From Lysinibacillus sphaericus OT4b.31 (lineage in GTDB: Bacteria > Bacillota > Bacilli > Bacillales_A > Planococcaceae), in the NCBI RefSeq assembly GCF_000392615.1, contig NZ_KB933398.1:3976274-4040273 (forward strand): a stretch of DNA of 64,000 bases. Direction: 5' to 3'. This document shows positions 1-8,470 of the stretch, piece after piece (the stretch's first letter is position 1; the number at the start of each line of letters is the position of its first letter). Below the pieces are notes generated by a model. It saw nothing but the letters and a program-made list of their open reading frames with translations, was not told the DNA's origin and did no database searches. Position numbers and translations under genes: made by a program.

Positions 1-1154
1 TCTGAAATATAACGGTCACCCATTTTTGCTGCTGCCTCAATAGCTTCATCTGTAATTTTCACACGATGATGTGCCTCATAGCGATCACGTAAGCCGTGGA
101 TGATTTGAATAGCTTCTTCAACAGTTGGCTCATCTACTTGAATTGGCTGGAAGCGACGCTCTAAAGCAGCATCCTTTTCAATGTATTTACGGTACTCATC
201 TAAAGTTGTTGCTCCGATACATTGTAGCTCACCACGTGCTAATGATGGTTTTAAAATATTGGATGCATCAATTGCACCTTCAGCGCCACCAGCACCGATT
301 AATGTATGCAATTCATCGATGAATAAGATGACATTACCTGCTTGGCGAATCTCATCCATTACTTTTTTCAGACGATCCTCAAATTCACCTCGGTATTTTG
401 TACCTGCCACAACGGTACCCATATCAAGGGTCATTACACGTTTATCACGAAGGATTTCCGGCACTTCATTATTAATAATTTGCTGTGCTAAGCCTTCCGC
501 AATCGCTGTTTTACCAACCCCTGGCTCACCAATTAAAACGGGGTTATTTTTTGTGCGGCGTGATAGTACTTCAATAACACGTGTAATTTCTTTACTGCGA
601 CCAATAACAGGGTCTAATGATCCTTCACGTGCAATTTGTGTTAAATCACGCGCAAGGCTATCTAATGTCGGTGTATTGGCCGCCTGTGTCGCTTGTTGAC
701 CAGATTGGGCATTGTCATTATTTCCAAGTAACAATAATACTTGCTGACGTGCTTTGTTTAAGCCGACACCCGCATTGTTTAAAACGCGAGCTGCCACACC
801 CTCGCCCTCACGAATTAACGCTAATAGTAAATGCTCTGTACCTATATAAGAATGACCTAATTTACGTGATTCATCGACTGATAGTTCAATTACTTTTTTA
901 GCTCGAGGTGTATAGTGAACAATTGGTCCAACATCCTCTGTACCTTTACCAACTAATTCTTCAATGCCAGTTTCAATCATTTGAGGGCTAATATCAATGG
1001 CTTCTAATGCTTTCGCTGCAATACCCCCGCCTTCACGAATAAGTCCTAAAAGAATATGCTCAGTTCCTATTGATTCGTGTTTCCAACGAATAGCCTCTTC
1101 CTGTGCAAGTTGTAATACTTTTTGTGCGCGTTGTGTAAAACGATTAAACATCAT
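1..1154 (-). CDS. clpC: ClpC, AAA+ unfoldase of the Clp protease (partial, N-terminal part only)
   Basis: ClpC is the ATPase that unfolds proteins, including arginine-phosphorylated ones, and feeds them to ClpP in the cytoplasm. The reading frame is open from its start to the window edge, so about 384 codons of an expected roughly 815 are present. It opens with [20 protein letters not shown], the family start, followed by two Clp_N repeats (each with [11 protein letters not shown] sequence), the Walker A motif GEPGVGKT and a Walker B-type segment [10 protein letters not shown]. The ATG at 1154 sits 7 bases after an AAAAGGAGAGG ribosome site and overlaps the end of mcsB. It is the last gene of the ctsR operon in view. 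The family is certain; the C-terminal half lies outside the window. Confidence 0.96.
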   Translation of the reverse strand, partial: MMFNRFTQRAQKVLQLAQEEAIRWKHESIGTEHILLGLIREGGGIAAKALEAIDISPQMIETGIEELVGKGTEDVGPIVHYTPRAKKVIELSVDESRKLGHSYIGTEHLLLALIREGEGVAARVLNNAGVGLNKARQQVLLLLGNNDNAQSGQQATQAANTPTLDSLARDLTQIAREGSLDPVIGRSKEITRVIEVLSRRTKNNPVLIGEPGVGKTAIAEGLAQQIINNEVPEILRDKRVMTLDMGTVVAGTKYRGEFEDRLKKVMDEIRQAGNVILFIDELHTLIGAGGAEGAIDASNILKPSLARGELQCIGATTLDEYRKYIEKDAALERRFQPIQVDEPTVEEAIQIIHGLRDRYEAHHRVKITDEAIEAAAKMGDRYIS

Positions 1155-2250
1155 ATGAATCCTCTCCTTTTCCCTCTATATTAGGCTTACTCAAGCTCTC
1201 TTGAAATAATGCCTCCCGAAGCATCTTTGCTCGTACCCGATCACGTTCGGACGGCGGCAATGCCTCACCTGCATAATGTTGTAAAAATCCAGGTTGCATA
1301 CAGACAATACATTCATTTAATGTTGTGGCCCTAATGCCATGTATCAACTGTAAATCTACCCCCAGACGTACATTAGATAAGCAAGTAGCTGCTTCCTCAC
1401 TTGTTAAAATTCGGGCATGCGACAGAGTGCCTAAAGCACGGTAAATACGATCTTCTAAGGCGAGTTCTGCCTTATCCATCAGCTTACCTCTTGCCTGCCG
1501 TTCTTTTTGAATAATTTTTTCAGCAACACTTTGAATGTCTGCTAAAATATCATCTTCTGTTTTTCCTAGGGTAATCTGATTTGACACTTGGTAAACGTTC
1601 CCTAAATTTTCGCTACCTTCTCCATATATTCCCCTAACTGTCATTCCTAATCGTGTCATGGCATTTATTATTTGATTCATCTGACCAGTTAATGTTAAGA
1701 CTGGAAGATGCATCATGACAGAAGCCCGTAGTCCTGTACCAATATTCGTTGGGCAACTTGTTAAATAGCCAAAATTATCTCGAAATGCGTAGGGCAGCGC
1801 CCCTTCTAAAGCACGATCAATTTTATTGGCCTGTTCGTATGCCTTTTGAAGTTGAAAGCTTGCTGTCATACATTGAATGCGTAAATGGTCTTCTTCATTC
1901 ACCATAATGCTAATGGACTCATCCTCAGATAGTAGCATCGAGCCAACTAGCTCTTTTTTGGCTAACTGTGGACTAATTAAATGTTTTTCAACTAAGATTT
2001 GTCGTTGTAATGGTGTTAAATCTTTTATGGCAAAATAAGAGTACCTTTCAAGGAGTTTAGGACTGTCCTGAATTGCGTGTGTTACTGCTTGCTCCACCTG
2101 TAGTGCTTCATCTTCTGAGAAAACTAATGGGAAACGGTACCCATCTAAATTCCGAGCAAGGCGAATACGTGTACTAATGACAATATCTGAATAATCATCT
2201 TCTACATGCATCCATACAGGCGTGGCACGCTCTAAAAAAGGCTCAATCAT
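1144..2250 (-). CDS. mcsB: McsB protein arginine kinase
   Basis: McsB phosphorylates arginines on damaged proteins and on CtsR, marking them for ClpCP. The 368-residue product has the ATP:guanido phosphotransferase fold. Visible marks are the arginine-rich STRIRLARN segment, the catalytic loop [10 protein letters not shown] with the conserved cysteine near residue 167, an EGSENLGN loop, and an RDRVRA motif near the C terminus, known in the family as the phosphoarginine-binding allosteric site. The ATG at 2250 overlaps the mcsA stop as TGATG; a GTG at 2253 is an equally placed alternative. The 3' end overlaps the clpC start. Overlaps at both ends indicate translational coupling in the ctsR-mcsA-mcsB-clpC operon. 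Confidence 0.96.
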   Translation of the reverse strand: MIEPFLERATPVWMHVEDDYSDIVISTRIRLARNLDGYRFPLVFSEDEALQVEQAVTHAIQDSPKLLERYSYFAIKDLTPLQRQILVEKHLISPQLAKKELVGSMLLSEDESISIMVNEEDHLRIQCMTASFQLQKAYEQANKIDRALEGALPYAFRDNFGYLTSCPTNIGTGLRASVMMHLPVLTLTGQMNQIINAMTRLGMTVRGIYGEGSENLGNVYQVSNQITLGKTEDDILADIQSVAEKIIQKERQARGKLMDKAELALEDRIYRALGTLSHARILTSEEAATCLSNVRLGVDLQLIHGIRATTLNECIVCMQPGFLQHYAGEALPPSERDRVRAKMLREALFQESLSKPNIEGKGEDSYDV

Positions 2251-2795
2251 CACGACACATCACCACCTTCGAATTGTAGCTGATTCTCAAGCTCCTTTGC
2301 CTCATCACGAAGCTTTGCCGCCTCTTCAAATTGTTCTTCGTCTACGGCATCTTTCATCCGTTTACGAATATCTTCAATTTGTTTTTTTATGACATAGACA
2401 TTGCTATGAGCACCTGGCATTTTGCCAATATGTTGAGGTCCAGCCTGAATACGGTTAAAGAGTTTTGGCAAATGCTCGGCAAAAGTGTCGTAACAGCCAG
2501 GGCATCCGAATTTCCCCTCTTTTAAAAATCGCTTATACGTAAACCCACAGTGAGAACACGTTTGTTGCTGGGGCGGTGCTTGCTGCTTTTCACCAACTTT
2601 TTGTTGCCACGTTGGTGAGCCGAACCAATTAGATAGTAACTGTTGAATTGAAACCGGCTCTTGCTTAAACTCCGCATGAAATGGATGGAACTGCGAAGCG
2701 CAGACGTCACAATAATGATGCTCCACCTTCTGACTATTTTGAACTTGTGTTACCGTTACTGTCGCATTACGCTGTTTGCAATGTTCGCATATCAT
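2250..2795 (-). CDS. mcsA: McsA, zinc-binding activator of McsB
   Basis: McsA activates the McsB arginine kinase and helps control CtsR and ClpC. The protein has paired CxxC motifs: MICEHC at the N terminus, CDVC near residue 32, CSHC in the middle and CPGC after it, which form zinc ribbons. It ends in a UVR-like helical hairpin with EEQFEEAAKLRDEAKEL. I place the start at the ATG at 2795 (MICEHC), 8 bases after AGAGG, because family members begin MICxxC; upstream ATG and GTG codons are too close to the ribosome site. It follows ctsR after a gap of 13 bases and overlaps mcsB. Confidence 0.94.
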   Translation of the reverse strand: MICEHCKQRNATVTVTQVQNSQKVEHHYCDVCASQFHPFHAEFKQEPVSIQQLLSNWFGSPTWQQKVGEKQQAPPQQQTCSHCGFTYKRFLKEGKFGCPGCYDTFAEHLPKLFNRIQAGPQHIGKMPGAHSNVYVIKKQIEDIRKRMKDAVDEEQFEEAAKLRDEAKELENQLQFEGGDVS

Positions 2796-2808
2796 CTCCA
2801 TCACCTCT

Positions 2809-3279
2809 TTACTTTTGCTTTTCGTATTTAATCGTTGTTAACATCGCACGTAGAATTCTCGCACGTATGCTATCCCGTAAAGGTAGTTGTAAATCTAATG
2901 TTGAGCGATCAACTGCCGCTAACATTAATTTCGCTTCTCGTTTTGAAATTACCTGCTCATCAATTAGACGATAAACTAAATCTTCTGCCACTGTTTGAGA
3001 TGCCCCACCTTCAATTTGCAAGAGCACATCATCAATCAAATCAATTTGTGAGTTTGCACGGACACGTAAAATTCGAATGTATCCACCCCCGCCACGTTTA
3101 CTTTCAACAAGGTAACCACGCTCAGCCGTAAATCTTGTATTAATAACATAATTTATTTGTGACGGTACACATTGAAATTTATCCGCAATTTCACTACGTT
3201 TGATTTCAATATGCCCTTCTCCACCTAATTCAAGTACTTGCTTTAAGTAGCCTTCTATGATGTCTGAAATATTACGCAT
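2809..3279 (-). CDS. ctsR: CtsR, transcriptional repressor of class III heat-shock genes
   Basis: CtsR represses clp genes and its own operon at normal temperature. The 156-residue product starts MRNISDIIEGYL, has a winged helix-turn-helix around residues 25-60 (KRSEIADKFQCVPSQINYV) and the glycine-rich wing RGGGGYIRI, known in the family as the heat-sensing element. The C-terminal half carries the segment targeted by McsB. The open frame extends 9 codons upstream, but the ATG at 3279 matches the family N terminus and lies 10 bases after GAGGTG. It is the first gene of the operon, and its own operator lies directly upstream. Confidence 0.96.
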   Translation of the reverse strand: MRNISDIIEGYLKQVLELGGEGHIEIKRSEIADKFQCVPSQINYVINTRFTAERGYLVESKRGGGGYIRILRVRANSQIDLIDDVLLQIEGGASQTVAEDLVYRLIDEQVISKREAKLMLAAVDRSTLDLQLPLRDSIRARILRAMLTTIKYEKQK

Positions 3280-3310
3280 TTTAGGAATACACCTCGCTAA
3301 CCACACTGAC

Positions 3311-3337
3311 TTTGACTATCTTTGACTATATTTGAGT
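3311..3337 (-). promoter_or_regulatory. CtsR operator with three heptads
   Basis: Read on the minus strand there are three direct heptads at 10-base steps: ACTCAAA, AGTCAAA and AGTCAAA. The family consensus is a pair, RGTCAAA-N3-RGTCAAA. The last two match it exactly and the first differs at one base. They lie just downstream of the -10 box of the ctsR promoter, where bound CtsR would block transcription. Confidence 0.92.
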
Positions 3338-3339
3338 AT

Positions 3340-3369
3340 ATTATACAGAACGCTTGAAAATAATTGCAA
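3340..3369 (-). promoter_or_regulatory. SigA-type promoter of the ctsR operon
   Basis: On the minus strand TTGCAA (3364-3369) is followed after 18 bases by a perfect TATAAT (3340-3345). The CtsR heptads start 2 bases downstream of the -10 box. No SigB-type promoter was seen next to it. Confidence 0.75.
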
Positions 3370-3409
3370 TTAATACGCACATTGAAAAATCGCACGTACA
3401 ATTGCCCTC

Positions 3410-3556
3410 TCAACGAGTATGATTTTCCATCAGGATACCGCGACACCGACATCCAGAACTTGGGTTATGTTCTTTCCATTGTGTATCCAGTAAATTAGAG
3501 TTCTTCGGTAGATTGTCCCATGAAACGACAAAGAAAGAAGTTAAAACGGGTTTCAT
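3410..3556 (-). CDS. Possible 48-residue small protein, unrecognised
   Basis: This minus-strand frame runs from an ATG at 3556 to a TGA at 3410 and would encode 48 residues starting MKPVLTSFFVVSWDNLPKNS and containing a GCRCRG segment. An AAAGGGTAGG stretch lies about 10 bases before the ATG. It fills most of the gap between the ctsR promoter and a DUF4870 gene. I recognise no family. It could be a real small gene, the remnant of a larger one, or chance; its codons look plausible but the length is too short to decide. Confidence 0.25.
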   Translation of the reverse strand: MKPVLTSFFVVSWDNLPKNSNLLDTQWKEHNPSSGCRCRGILMENHTR

Positions 3557-3583
3557 AGTTATAACCTACCCTTTTCGCCTATA

Positions 3584-3622
3584 GAAAAAACGCAAGCATA
3601 TGCACTTAGCATATACTTGCGT
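3584..3622 (-). terminator. Rho-independent terminator after the DUF4870 gene
   Basis: The arms ACGCAAGCATATG (3590-3602) and CATATACTTGCGT (3610-3622) pair almost fully. On the minus strand the stem is followed by a run of T residues (A run at 3584-3589 on the plus strand). Confidence 0.85.
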
Positions 3623-3631
3623 CTATAAAAA

Positions 3632-3937
3632 TTATACCCAGCGGCCGACAATTGGGTAGCGCCAAGGCTCATCAGATATAGCCTTCACAATACCGATAAT
3701 TGGTACGATAAACGTCATAAGACCAAAAATTAGTAAAAATGGTAAGCCGATTAACACGAAGCTTAAAATTCCAGCAATTGCAATTAATACCCACATTACA
3801 ATTTGGAACAGTAATGCCTGAATAGAGATTCCTTTTACTTCTTCATCAGAACTAATTAAGAAAAATAAAATCGGCACTAAAAATGGTGCAAAAAACGCAC
3901 TGGCATGTATGATTACTTTAGACCATTTTGTTTCCAT
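3632..3937 (-). CDS. DUF4870 family small membrane protein
   Basis: The 101-residue product has three hydrophobic segments (around residues 7-25, 36-60 and 65-85) and ends with an EPWRYPIVGRW motif, typical of DUF4870 proteins, integral membrane proteins of unknown function in Firmicutes. The start is the ATG at 3937 (METKWSKV), 9 bases after GGAAGG; the TTG three codons upstream abuts the ribosome site and is unlikely. It is a single-gene unit with its own terminator. No function can be inferred from context. Confidence 0.8.
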   Translation of the reverse strand: METKWSKVIIHASAFFAPFLVPILFFLISSDEEVKGISIQALLFQIVMWVLIAIAGILSFVLIGLPFLLIFGLMTFIVPIIGIVKAISDEPWRYPIVGRWV

Positions 3938-4061
3938 AAATATCAACCTTCCTTTTTAATTTGTTCTTGCTATTTGTACTACTATTTACGGAACTATACT
4001 CTAAATAGTTTCAAACAAGTATAAAATTTTTAAAAAAACTTTTTTGAAGGGCATGTGATAC

Positions 4062-4751
4062 ATGATGGATTTTAATAACACACTTGCAAACGAATATGAA
4101 AAAGGTATTCGACGTACATTGCCAAGCTATGATGCCATGTTACGTTTAACACAAACCTTTTATCGATCCAATCTGGCTGAGGAAGCTACGTTTTTAGTGC
4201 TTGGCTCTGGAAGCGGCAATGAAATCTTACAGCTTGCTGAACAAAGACCCCACTGGTCCTTTGTAGGTATAGATCCTGCAGAAGCAATGCTACAAATTGC
4301 AGAGGAACGCTTAAAATCGTTGCCAAATAAAATTTCCTTATGTCGTGGCACGATACTAGAAACATCTTTACCGGCTACAAAGTTTGATGCTGCCAGTTGT
4401 ATACTAGTTCTTCACTTTATCGAAACTTATGAGGAAAAACTTGCGACTTTAAAAGAAATTGCGAAACATTTAAAGCCTGGAGCACCATTTGTCCTTGTCT
4501 CAAAATATGGGCAGCTTAACACAACTGAAACTGAGCTACAGTTTGATTTATGGCGTTCCTATTGGCTACAACACACAAAACTTTCAGCCTCAGAAGTGGC
4601 GAATATGGAGCAGTCCATACGCGCTCTATCATTTATGCCGGAAAAAGATATTTTAACGCTGTTACAACAGGCAGGCTTTACACAACCTTCCCGATTTTTT
4701 GCAACAACATTATTTGCAGGTTGGGTATGTTATAAAGGGGTACTTGAATAG
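4062..4751 (+). CDS. Class I SAM-dependent methyltransferase
   Basis: The 229-residue product has a Rossmann-type methyltransferase domain. Motif I is VLGSGSGNEIL near residue 47, the acidic residue ending strand 2 is in FVGIDPAEAML, and later motifs follow at AASCILVLHF and LKPGAPFVLVSK. The substrate cannot be told from sequence: such stand-alone Bacillus methyltransferases act on small molecules, lipids or tRNA. It stands alone, divergent from the DUF4870 gene. The ribosome site GAAGGG is 10-12 bases before the ATG. Confidence 0.85.
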   Translation: MMDFNNTLANEYEKGIRRTLPSYDAMLRLTQTFYRSNLAEEATFLVLGSGSGNEILQLAEQRPHWSFVGIDPAEAMLQIAEERLKSLPNKISLCRGTILETSLPATKFDAASCILVLHFIETYEEKLATLKEIAKHLKPGAPFVLVSKYGQLNTTETELQFDLWRSYWLQHTKLSASEVANMEQSIRALSFMPEKDILTLLQQAGFTQPSRFFATTLFAGWVCYKGVLE

Positions 4752-4996
4752 ATAGAGATGTTAGACGCCTGTATATATGCTACGTTAAGGCTTTGCGACT
4801 ATACCTGTCGAAATGTACCATCGTTTAGAACGCCCGACCTGTCGTGGCATCTAACGTGTTAAAATCTATTTTGGTGTAGGTCAAGCGGGTGATACTACAA
4901 GTGCCCTCTCCCCATGCAACATCCCGCAATCCGTTCGTTTTGAGTAGTTGACTTAGTACCCTTTTATATGGGAAAAACAGAATTGAGGTGAATGCT

Positions 4997-5959
4997 GTGA
5001 TTCGCACAATGGGCATTTCAAAAGATCAACAATTATTAAAGGGATTTCCACTTGAAGACATTAAAGATAAGTATTTTGAATGGTTCTGGGTCGATTTTAA
5101 TAGCCCCACCGCTGAAGAAGAGCTATTACTCGATACTTTTTTTCATTTTCATCCACTAGCCATTGAAGATTGCTTAATGCGTTTACAACGGCCAAAGCTC
5201 GATTTTTATGATGATTATCATTTTTTCGTGATTCATAGGCTTAACGAAGAGACTCTAATAGCTGAGGAATTAAACATCTTTGTCTCCGATAAGTTTATCG
5301 TTACATACCACAAAAACGAGACACCTGAGATAGATAAGGTGCAAAAACTTTTAGAAGAGCAACCAAAGAATTGGGAACGCGGTACTGTATTTCTAACCTA
5401 CCAGACCATTGATAAAATTGTCGATAGCTATTTCCCACTTGTCTATAAGATTGAAGATCATCTAAATACACTTGAAGATGAACTGACATATCAAAGCAGT
5501 GTAAATGCGATGCAAATTGTATTTGAATTTCGTAGTGATTTACTTCATTTACGAAGAACCATTTTACCAATGCGTGACCTCTTATATCGAGTACTCAGCT
5601 CTTACCGCTTCGCGCTAAAAAAATCCGAACGAGCTTATTTCGGTGATATTCACGATCATTTAGTCAAGCTTACAGAGATTGTCGAATCTAATCGTGAGCT
5701 TACAGCCGACATGCGCGATAACTATATGGCGATGAGCTCCAGCCGCATGAATGGTATCATGATGACGTTAACAATTGTTTCTACAATCTTTATTCCACTA
5801 ACCTTTATTGCTGGCGTTTACGGGATGAATTTTGATATTATGCCTGAACTCCATGGTCGATATAGCTACTTTATCGTCCTTGGTATTATGATATTAATCG
5901 TGATCTTTATGCTGTCTTTTTTCAAATACAAAGGTTGGTTCAAACTATTTAAACCCTAA
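4997..5959 (+). CDS. corA: CorA-type divalent cation (Mg2+/Co2+) transporter
   Basis: The protein is a pentameric magnesium channel of the CorA/MIT superfamily. It has a long cytoplasmic N-terminal domain, a charged helical stalk around residues 140-240, and two C-terminal transmembrane helices. The signature GMN is in GVYGMNFDIMPEL just after the first helix, and the C terminus is lysine-rich (KYKGWFKLFKP). I take the GTG at 4997, 6 bases after GAGGTG; a GTG at 4988 overlaps the ribosome site and an ATG at 5009 is rather far from it. It stands alone and ends at a strong hairpin. Ion preference is inferred from the family. Confidence 0.9.
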   Translation: MIRTMGISKDQQLLKGFPLEDIKDKYFEWFWVDFNSPTAEEELLLDTFFHFHPLAIEDCLMRLQRPKLDFYDDYHFFVIHRLNEETLIAEELNIFVSDKFIVTYHKNETPEIDKVQKLLEEQPKNWERGTVFLTYQTIDKIVDSYFPLVYKIEDHLNTLEDELTYQSSVNAMQIVFEFRSDLLHLRRTILPMRDLLYRVLSSYRFALKKSERAYFGDIHDHLVKLTEIVESNRELTADMRDNYMAMSSSRMNGIMMTLTIVSTIFIPLTFIAGVYGMNFDIMPELHGRYSYFIVLGIMILIVIFMLSFFKYKGWFKLFKP

Positions 5960-5963
5960 AAAA

Positions 5964-5995
5964 GAGGGCATCTAGAAAAAGCGCTAGATGTCCTC
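5964..5995. terminator. Bidirectional terminator between convergent genes
   Basis: The arms GAGGGCATCTAG and CTAGATGTCCTC form a 12-bp stem around an 8-base loop. The minus-strand side is followed by CTTTTTTA, so it best serves the small membrane protein gene from the right, but it also closes corA. Confidence 0.85.
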
Positions 5996-6002
5996 ATTAT
6001 AT

Positions 6003-6212
6003 TTAATACGGCCCTCGATCATCCACTTTATTTTCCCCTTGCTGTGGGAATAAAAAGTATGCAAGAACACCAGATAATAATGTTGCACCGATGATAATTA
6101 AAAGTTGGTCGATATCCGGTACTTCCGCATAGTAGTTGTTTAACATATAAACTGCTCCTATTGCAACAATCACCATAACAGGAATGACAAACTTAAAACG
6201 CTTCTTCTCCAT
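6003..6212 (-). CDS. Small membrane protein, unknown function
   Basis: The 69-residue product has two hydrophobic helices (about residues 8-26 and 36-55) and a charged C-terminal tail ending VDDRGPY. An AAAAGGAGG ribosome site lies 6-7 bases before the ATG, and a terminator follows the stop, so it is very likely expressed. I recognise no named family. It is convergent with corA and shares its terminator, but nothing links the two functionally. Confidence 0.7.
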   Translation of the reverse strand: MEKKRFKFVIPVMVIVAIGAVYMLNNYYAEVPDIDQLLIIIGATLLSGVLAYFLFPQQGENKVDDRGPY

Positions 6213-6536
6213 GTAATGCCTCCTTTTAGCAATTTTAATTAGATATCTTTCACGTACAATTATTTATTAAACTAAACAGTTCGTATTTTACAGGTTTGTC
6301 TTATGAAATTCAAACTACTTTTTATTCTTTAAAAAAATCTATTTCATGACTTTTAAGCGACAATCATTTAAAAAATATTGCAAAAATATAGAAATAAACT
6401 AAATTTTTAACCAAAATTGACACTAAAAATAGTAGAATAGATTAAATACCATATTTCGCAAATTTTCATACATTAATATACGAAGACACTTTAATTAATA
6501 TATATTATGGATTTATAAAGAATGGAGCAGACAACA
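6213..6536. other. AT-rich intergenic region before hemAT
   Basis: This region separates two divergent genes. It contains a TTGACA at 6417-6422 on the plus strand without a convincing -10 box at standard spacing (a TTAAAT lies 19 bases on). No RNA gene, repeat or clear operator was seen. Confidence 0.4.
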
Positions 6537-7847
6537 ATGAGTTGGTTTACAAATAAGAACAATTCTAGCTACTCAATTTTATTATCACCGGAGGAATATA
6601 AGCATAACGTACAATTAGATGTTTCTAACCACCCAAATCTTCAAAAGCAGTTGCAATTATTAGATTTAACTACTGAAGATTTAGCCATTATTAAGCAACT
6701 TCAGCCTTTGGCTAAAGATTTGATTCCTAAAATGGTCGATCAATTTTATGCAGCTATTAGTTTGAGCCAAGATTTGTTGGATATTATCCATAGAACTTCA
6801 CAAATCGAACGTTTAAAAATTACATTACATAAACATTTAAGTGATATTTTCGAAAGTCATATTAATGACTCTTATATTAACGAAAGAAAGTCAATAGCTG
6901 AGACACATGTGCGTATTGGCTTACAATCTAAGTGGTACATAGCGTCGTTCCAATCATTAACTTCTACGTTTGCAAACTTTGCAAATGAATTAGATGTTTC
7001 TAAGCATGATGCGCTTCGTGCCATTAATGCCTTCTGCAAAATCATTAATTTTGAGCAACAGCTTGTTATAGAGGCATACGAAAATGAAGAAGATCGTATT
7101 CGCTCAGAGGCGGATGAAACAAAGCACTCACTTGTTACAACCATTCAAAGTACCGCTGAAGAGTTAAATGCTATCAGTGAGGAAACGGCTGCTTCTCTAA
7201 TGGTTATCTCTGCACAAACGGATGACATTGCTGTAGCAACAAAACAAGGTTTGAGCTTCGTTGAAGAGACAAAAGAAAAATCTAGACGCGGCCAACAACA
7301 ATTACAAGAGCAAAATGATTTAATACATGTCATTTTACAAAGTGTAAATAGCCTTGAAGTGACAATGAATCAATTACGTACATCTTCACAAAAGATTTCT
7401 GAAATTGTAGGCCTAGTCACAGGTATTGCTGATCAAACAAATCTATTAGCATTAAATGCCTCCATTGAGGCAGCACGCGCAGGTGAGCATGGTAAAGGTT
7501 TCGCTGTCGTGGCTGAAGAAGTCCGCAAACTTGCTGAGGAAACAAAAAATGCCGTACAAAACGTTTCACATCTTATTAAAGAAACAGAAAGCAATATTAC
7601 AACAATGGCGAGCTCCGTTATCAATGTAGACCAAAAAATTCAACATAGCGTAGATACACAAACAAATTTATCGAAATCATTTAATGATATTGCAGATGCT
7701 GTTACAGGTATTCAGCAGCAGTATGTAAATACAGCACGCGATATTTCTGCAATTTCAAATTTAATTACAGAGTTGTCACAAGGTGCTACACTTGTTTCCT
7801 CCTCTTCAGACTCATTGATTAATGTAGTCAATGAATTAAATATCTAA
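6537..7847 (+). CDS. hemAT: HemAT-type globin-coupled aerotaxis receptor
   Basis: This is a soluble methyl-accepting chemotaxis transducer that senses oxygen through heme. Residues 1-180 form the protoglobin sensor domain; the proximal heme ligand is the histidine near residue 124 in AETHVRIGL, aligned with the known RIASIHLRIGL of Bacillus subtilis HemAT. No transmembrane helix is present. The C-terminal half is an MCP signalling domain with the tip [20 protein letters not shown]. The ATG at 6537 (MSWFTNK) lies 9 bases after GGAG; an ATG at 6522 has only a weak ribosome site. It is monocistronic, and the product would act on CheA/CheW encoded elsewhere. Confidence 0.92.
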   Translation: MSWFTNKNNSSYSILLSPEEYKHNVQLDVSNHPNLQKQLQLLDLTTEDLAIIKQLQPLAKDLIPKMVDQFYAAISLSQDLLDIIHRTSQIERLKITLHKHLSDIFESHINDSYINERKSIAETHVRIGLQSKWYIASFQSLTSTFANFANELDVSKHDALRAINAFCKIINFEQQLVIEAYENEEDRIRSEADETKHSLVTTIQSTAEELNAISEETAASLMVISAQTDDIAVATKQGLSFVEETKEKSRRGQQQLQEQNDLIHVILQSVNSLEVTMNQLRTSSQKISEIVGLVTGIADQTNLLALNASIEAARAGEHGKGFAVVAEEVRKLAEETKNAVQNVSHLIKETESNITTMASSVINVDQKIQHSVDTQTNLSKSFNDIADAVTGIQQQYVNTARDISAISNLITELSQGATLVSSSSDSLINVVNELNI

Positions 7848-7881
7848 TTACTTCTAAGCCAAATGCTCTAATATGGCTATT

Positions 7882-7920
7882 AAAAAGGGAAATTGACCTC
7901 CATGTGTCAATTTCCCTTTT
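7882..7920. terminator. Bidirectional terminator between hemAT and the thioesterase gene
   Basis: The arms AAAAGGGAAATTGAC and GTCAATTTCCCTTTT pair perfectly over 15 bases around a short loop. T runs occur on both sides, so it serves both convergent genes. Confidence 0.9.
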
Positions 7921-7923
7921 ATT

Positions 7924-8403
7924 TTAATGTGCCAAAGCACGTTTTTGCTTACGGTGTTCCCGTCGCGCAGGACCTGTTTCGAACAAACGTTTTTCAGCAT
8001 CAGTTTCTGGAATAATGGCTGGAATAGCCTTTGGTTTCCCTTTTTCATCCACCGCTACCATTGTCACGAAAGATTCCGTCGTTAGCTTCTCTTCACCTGT
8101 TTCGATATTACGTGAAATCACCCGTACATAAACCTCCATGGAAGAATGCCCTGTAGAAGAAACAATGCTTTCAATTTCTAAAATATCTCCTACATGAGCC
8201 GAAGATAAAAAATCAACCGAATCGATAGAGGCTGTTACCACATGCCCTTTTGCATGTTTCATCGCTGTAATTGCAGCAATTTCATCAATATAAGCTAACA
8301 CTCTACCACCAAAAATGGAATTGTGATTATTTGTATCTGGCGGTAATACGAGACGCGTTTGAACCGTACGTGATTGGCTCATCGGAACAGCGTTGTTTGT
8401 CAT
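7924..8403 (-). CDS. Acyl-CoA thioesterase, hotdog fold (YkhA type)
   Basis: The enzyme hydrolyses acyl-CoA thioesters to free acid and CoA in the cytoplasm. The 159-residue length and the segments PPDTNNHNSIFGGRVLAYID, VVTASIDSVDFLSSAHVGDI and the basic C terminus match the YkhA/YciA branch of hotdog thioesterases. The conserved asparagine and aspartate of the active site are in the first two of these. The chain-length preference is unknown. It is a single gene between a terminator and an aldehyde dehydrogenase gene on the same strand, 67 bases downstream of that gene's stop. Confidence 0.9.
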   Translation of the reverse strand: MTNNAVPMSQSRTVQTRLVLPPDTNNHNSIFGGRVLAYIDEIAAITAMKHAKGHVVTASIDSVDFLSSAHVGDILEIESIVSSTGHSSMEVYVRVISRNIETGEEKLTTESFVTMVAVDEKGKPKAIPAIIPETDAEKRLFETGPARREHRKQKRALAH

Positions 8404-8470
8404 AGTTCTAGTAACTTCCCTTCATGTATGTTCTTCCGTCATCGTATCGTACAAAAAGACTTGATGCAAA

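Noticed and set aside
4825..5016. 63-residue open frame antisense to the corA start region
   Set aside because: It overlaps the corA promoter region and start, has no ribosome site, and the product has no recognisable feature.
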